Shown piece by piece: positions 62,140 to 64,000 of a stretch of 64,000 nucleotides of DNA (positions are counted from its first letter, which is position 1; every line of letters starts with the position of its first letter). The stretch comes from Hypericibacter sp963696655 (GTDB lineage Bacteria > Pseudomonadota > Alphaproteobacteria > Dongiales > Dongiaceae), in NCBI GenBank assembly GCA_963696655.1, contig CAVOLB010000089.1, forward strand, positions 5,266 to 69,265, given 5' to 3'. The notes beneath the pieces are model-generated. The model had not been told where the DNA came from. It made no database searches and was given only the letters and a program-made list of their open reading frames with translations. The translations under genes were made by a program, and so were the position numbers.

Positions 62140-64000
62140 CTATTGCTGCTGATTCTGCTGCTTGAGGATCCCCTGCAGCAGGTTGTTGAGGCCCCCGCTC
62201 GGCTGCGTGGGCTGGAGATTGTTCTGCGTGCTGCCGCCACCGACACCGCCCGCCCCCGGCTCGCTGCTGGGCTCCGGGGCCGTGCTCTCGGGCTGGGCCG
62301 GGGCGATATCGGTCGCCGGCGCCGGCGGCGTTCCGGTGGCGCCGGCAGCCCCCGGCTCCGTGCTCGTGCTTGTATTGTCATTGGCGGGCGGCGTGGTCGT
62401 GACCGAAGGCGTGGTCACCGAAGGCGCGGTCGTGACGGGTGCGGCGTTGACGCCGCCGGCGCCGGGCTCGTTGCTGCTGGGCACGGCCGCCGGCGTGCCG
62501 GTTCCCGATCCGCCGCCGCCGGTGCCCAGCACCCCCGGCAGGATCTGCTGCCAGATGGTCGCGGGCTTCTGCGTGCCGTTATTGCCGGTGCCGCTGGGGA
62601 GGACCTGCTGCAGCAGATCGCTGGCGGCCGGTGCGCTCGCATTGGTGCCCTGGAAGGCCTTGAACTTGGTGTTGGGCGCGTCGAGCAACCCGTTCAGATT
62701 GAGCTGGAGGAAGGGCTGATTGAGGTCCGGCGCCCGGAACACCGTGGCCAGGAAATCGATCGTCCAATCCGGCAGGTCGGCCGCGCCTTGTGCCAGCGCC
62801 CGCGCATTGGCGTTGGCGAGCGCCAGATTGTCGGTCGTCACCTTGCCGTCCCGGATCAGGAAGTCGCCGGTGAGGCTGTTCGGCACGCCGGTGAAGGCGC
62901 GATAGGCGGTGTCCGCCACCTGGGTCAGGCCCTGGATCTGCGTGCCCACGCCGCCGAGCTTCTGCTGGGCGAGCGAGCCCAGGAGATTGAGGCCGACCGA
63001 GCCCACCTGCTGCTCGATCTTGCTCAGGACGGTGATATTGCCGTTGAGGTTGCCGTTGCCGTTGAGGCTGCTCACCAGCTCGTTCATGGAAGCGCCGGCG
63101 GCATTGAGGTCGGTCGTGACCGTGACCGGCCCTGTGATCCGGTCGGCGAGCAGGCCTGACCCCATCAACTGGCTGCTGCTGAGATTGGTCCCGGCAAAGC
63201 GCCCCTGGAAGGTCGGCGTGCCGCGGCTGGCGAGCGTGCCCGCCAGATCGACGGCGCCGCCGAAGGTGTTGCCGGTGAATTTGTCGATGACGAGGGTGCC
63301 GTTCTTGAGCACCAGATGCGCATCGAGATTGTCGATCTTGGTGTCATTCATCACGAAATGCTGCGCCTTGGCCGTGACGTCGGCATCCATGGTATCGAGC
63401 GCCGAGAGATCGAGCGGTTCCTTCGACCAGCGATCGCCCGCGGGCGTATTCTTCTTCGAGTTGCCGTTGCCCGCCGAGGCCGGCACGAAGGGCGAGACGT
63501 CGAACATCGTGCTGGTGAGGTTGGCCGTCAGCATCGGGCGCCCGCCCGGCGGCGCTGCATATTCCGCCGTACCGGCGAGATCGCTGGGGCCCATCTTGAG
63601 CGAGAGATCGGTGACCTTGGCGTTCTCGGTCGTGCCCGTCGCCGTGGCCGAGAGGCTGAGCGGCCCGAGGCTGTTGTTGCCGGGCGCCGCATCCGGCGCG
63701 AAGGCGGCCGCGAGCTGGCGCAGCTCGGGATGGTTGGCGGTCATGACCAGGTTGAAGCTGGGCGGCGTCGCCATCGGCTTGATGCCGCCCTGGAGCGTGG
63801 CGCTGCCGCCGAGCCCGCCCAGGGCCAGGTTGAGCGCCATGTCGTCTGCGCCGCCCTTCAGCGTGCCCTTGATCGCCAGCGCGCCGAGCTTGGCCGCGGT
63901 CGGACCGTCGACGCCGAAAAGGGCCAGAAGGGCCGCCGGCTTGTCGGCCGAGAGATCGATCTGGGTATAGCAATACGTACTCGTCCAGCAGATGTACATA
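62140..64000 (-). CDS. AsmA-family protein, C-terminal part (cut by window edge)
   Basis: About 609 native residues of an AsmA/YhjG-type envelope protein are inside the window. Recognisable C-terminal AsmA elements include repeated strands such as FNLVMTANHPELRQLAA, LDTMDADVTAKAQHFV, LDAHLVLKNGTLVIDKF, FQGRFAGTNLSS and the NELVSSLNGNGNLNGNI region. Such proteins span the envelope and are linked to lipid transport. The tail is a low-complexity Pro/Thr/Ala/Gly-rich stretch (about 130 residues) ending ILKQQNQQQ. The last bases before the window end look non-native. Confidence 0.82.
   Translation of the reverse strand, partial: MYICWTSTYCYTQIDLSADKPAALLALFGVDGPTAAKLGALAIKGTLKGGADDMALNLALGGLGGSATLQGGIKPMATPPSFNLVMTANHPELRQLAAAFAPDAAPGNNSLGPLSLSATATGTTENAKVTDLSLKMGPSDLAGTAEYAAPPGGRPMLTANLTSTMFDVSPFVPASAGNGNSKKNTPAGDRWSKEPLDLSALDTMDADVTAKAQHFVMNDTKIDNLDAHLVLKNGTLVIDKFTGNTFGGAVDLAGTLASRGTPTFQGRFAGTNLSSSQLMGSGLLADRITGPVTVTTDLNAAGASMNELVSSLNGNGNLNGNITVLSKIEQQVGSVGLNLLGSLAQQKLGGVGTQIQGLTQVADTAYRAFTGVPNSLTGDFLIRDGKVTTDNLALANANARALAQGAADLPDWTIDFLATVFRAPDLNQPFLQLNLNGLLDAPNTKFKAFQGTNASAPAASDLLQQVLPSGTGNNGTQKPATIWQQILPGVLGTGGGGSGTGTPAAVPSSNEPGAGGVNAAPVTTAPSVTTPSVTTTPPANDNTSTSTEPGAAGATGTPPAPATDIAPAQPESTAPEPSSEPGAGGVGGGSTQNNLQPTQPSGGLNNLLQGILKQQNQQQ
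63969..64000. other. Possible nanopore adapter remnant at the window end
   Basis: From 63969 the sequence is AGCAATACGTA plus about 20 bases ending GTACATA. The first 11 bases match the reverse complement of the Oxford Nanopore ligation adapter end (known sequence, recalled), and the ending is similar. The AsmA frame read through it gives Cys/Trp-rich residues unlike the rest of the protein. Confidence 0.45.

Overview
The window is GC-rich bacterial chromosome, most likely from an alphaproteobacterium of the Rhodospirillales type (inferred, not proven). The supporting signs are a circularly permuted two-piece tmRNA gene, an alphaproteobacterial SspB next to it, the rodA-mrdA-mreDCB shape cluster, FAD-dependent ThyX, FixL/FixJ-like regulators and FNR/FixK-type operators. 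No species is assigned.

Left third (1-24.3 kb): a low-oxygen, stress and signalling region. It holds the start of a PhaB-like reductase, a small membrane protein, a universal stress protein, an AdiC-like amino-acid permease with an arginine deiminase/DDAH-type hydrolase behind an FNR-type promoter, an orphan lipoprotein, an OprB porin and a DUF1348 protein. A translationally coupled three-gene signalling operon follows: a 1803-aa kinase-like/ATPase/GAF/PAS/histidine kinase, a REC-PAS histidine kinase and a FixJ-like regulator. Next come a regulator with reversed domain order (winged helix then REC), a YdeP-type molybdopterin oxidoreductase overlapping-close to a cyanide-insensitive bd oxidase (cioAB), an SRPBCC protein, an SDR gene whose catalytic Tyr codon is a stop, and a DUF4019 protein.

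Middle (24.4-32.8 kb): tRNA-Lys(CTT), a polar amino-acid ABC transporter, then a lower-GC accessory island. The island holds an IS5-type element, a GHKL (Hsp90-like) ATPase gene destroyed by IS debris, and a convergent beta-class DNA methyltransferase gene split by an IS630-type element. Conceptual removal of the IS630 and one TA restores the methyltransferase frame exactly. This is probably a dead restriction/defence module and is the most unusual part of the window.

Right half (32.8-64 kb): mostly housekeeping. A 2OG-Fe(II) oxygenase gene, rodA-mrdA-mreD-mreC-mreB and leuA are all on the minus strand; a TAT-exported polyamine-type binding protein is on the plus strand. A long minus-strand run hflK-hflC-DUF2065-degP-miaA-ilvB-ilvN-ilvC follows, divergent from mrp. 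Then PPOX protein, thyX, ssrA, sspB, two glycosyltransferases and a TfoX-like protein, fumC, a ribbon-helix-helix protein, a copper oxidase with a CopZ-like chaperone, and an AsmA-family protein cut by the window end. Five copies of a dispersed double-hairpin repeat lie at gene ends here; one supplies the N-terminal codons of MiaA. The last ~32 bases look like a nanopore adapter remnant.
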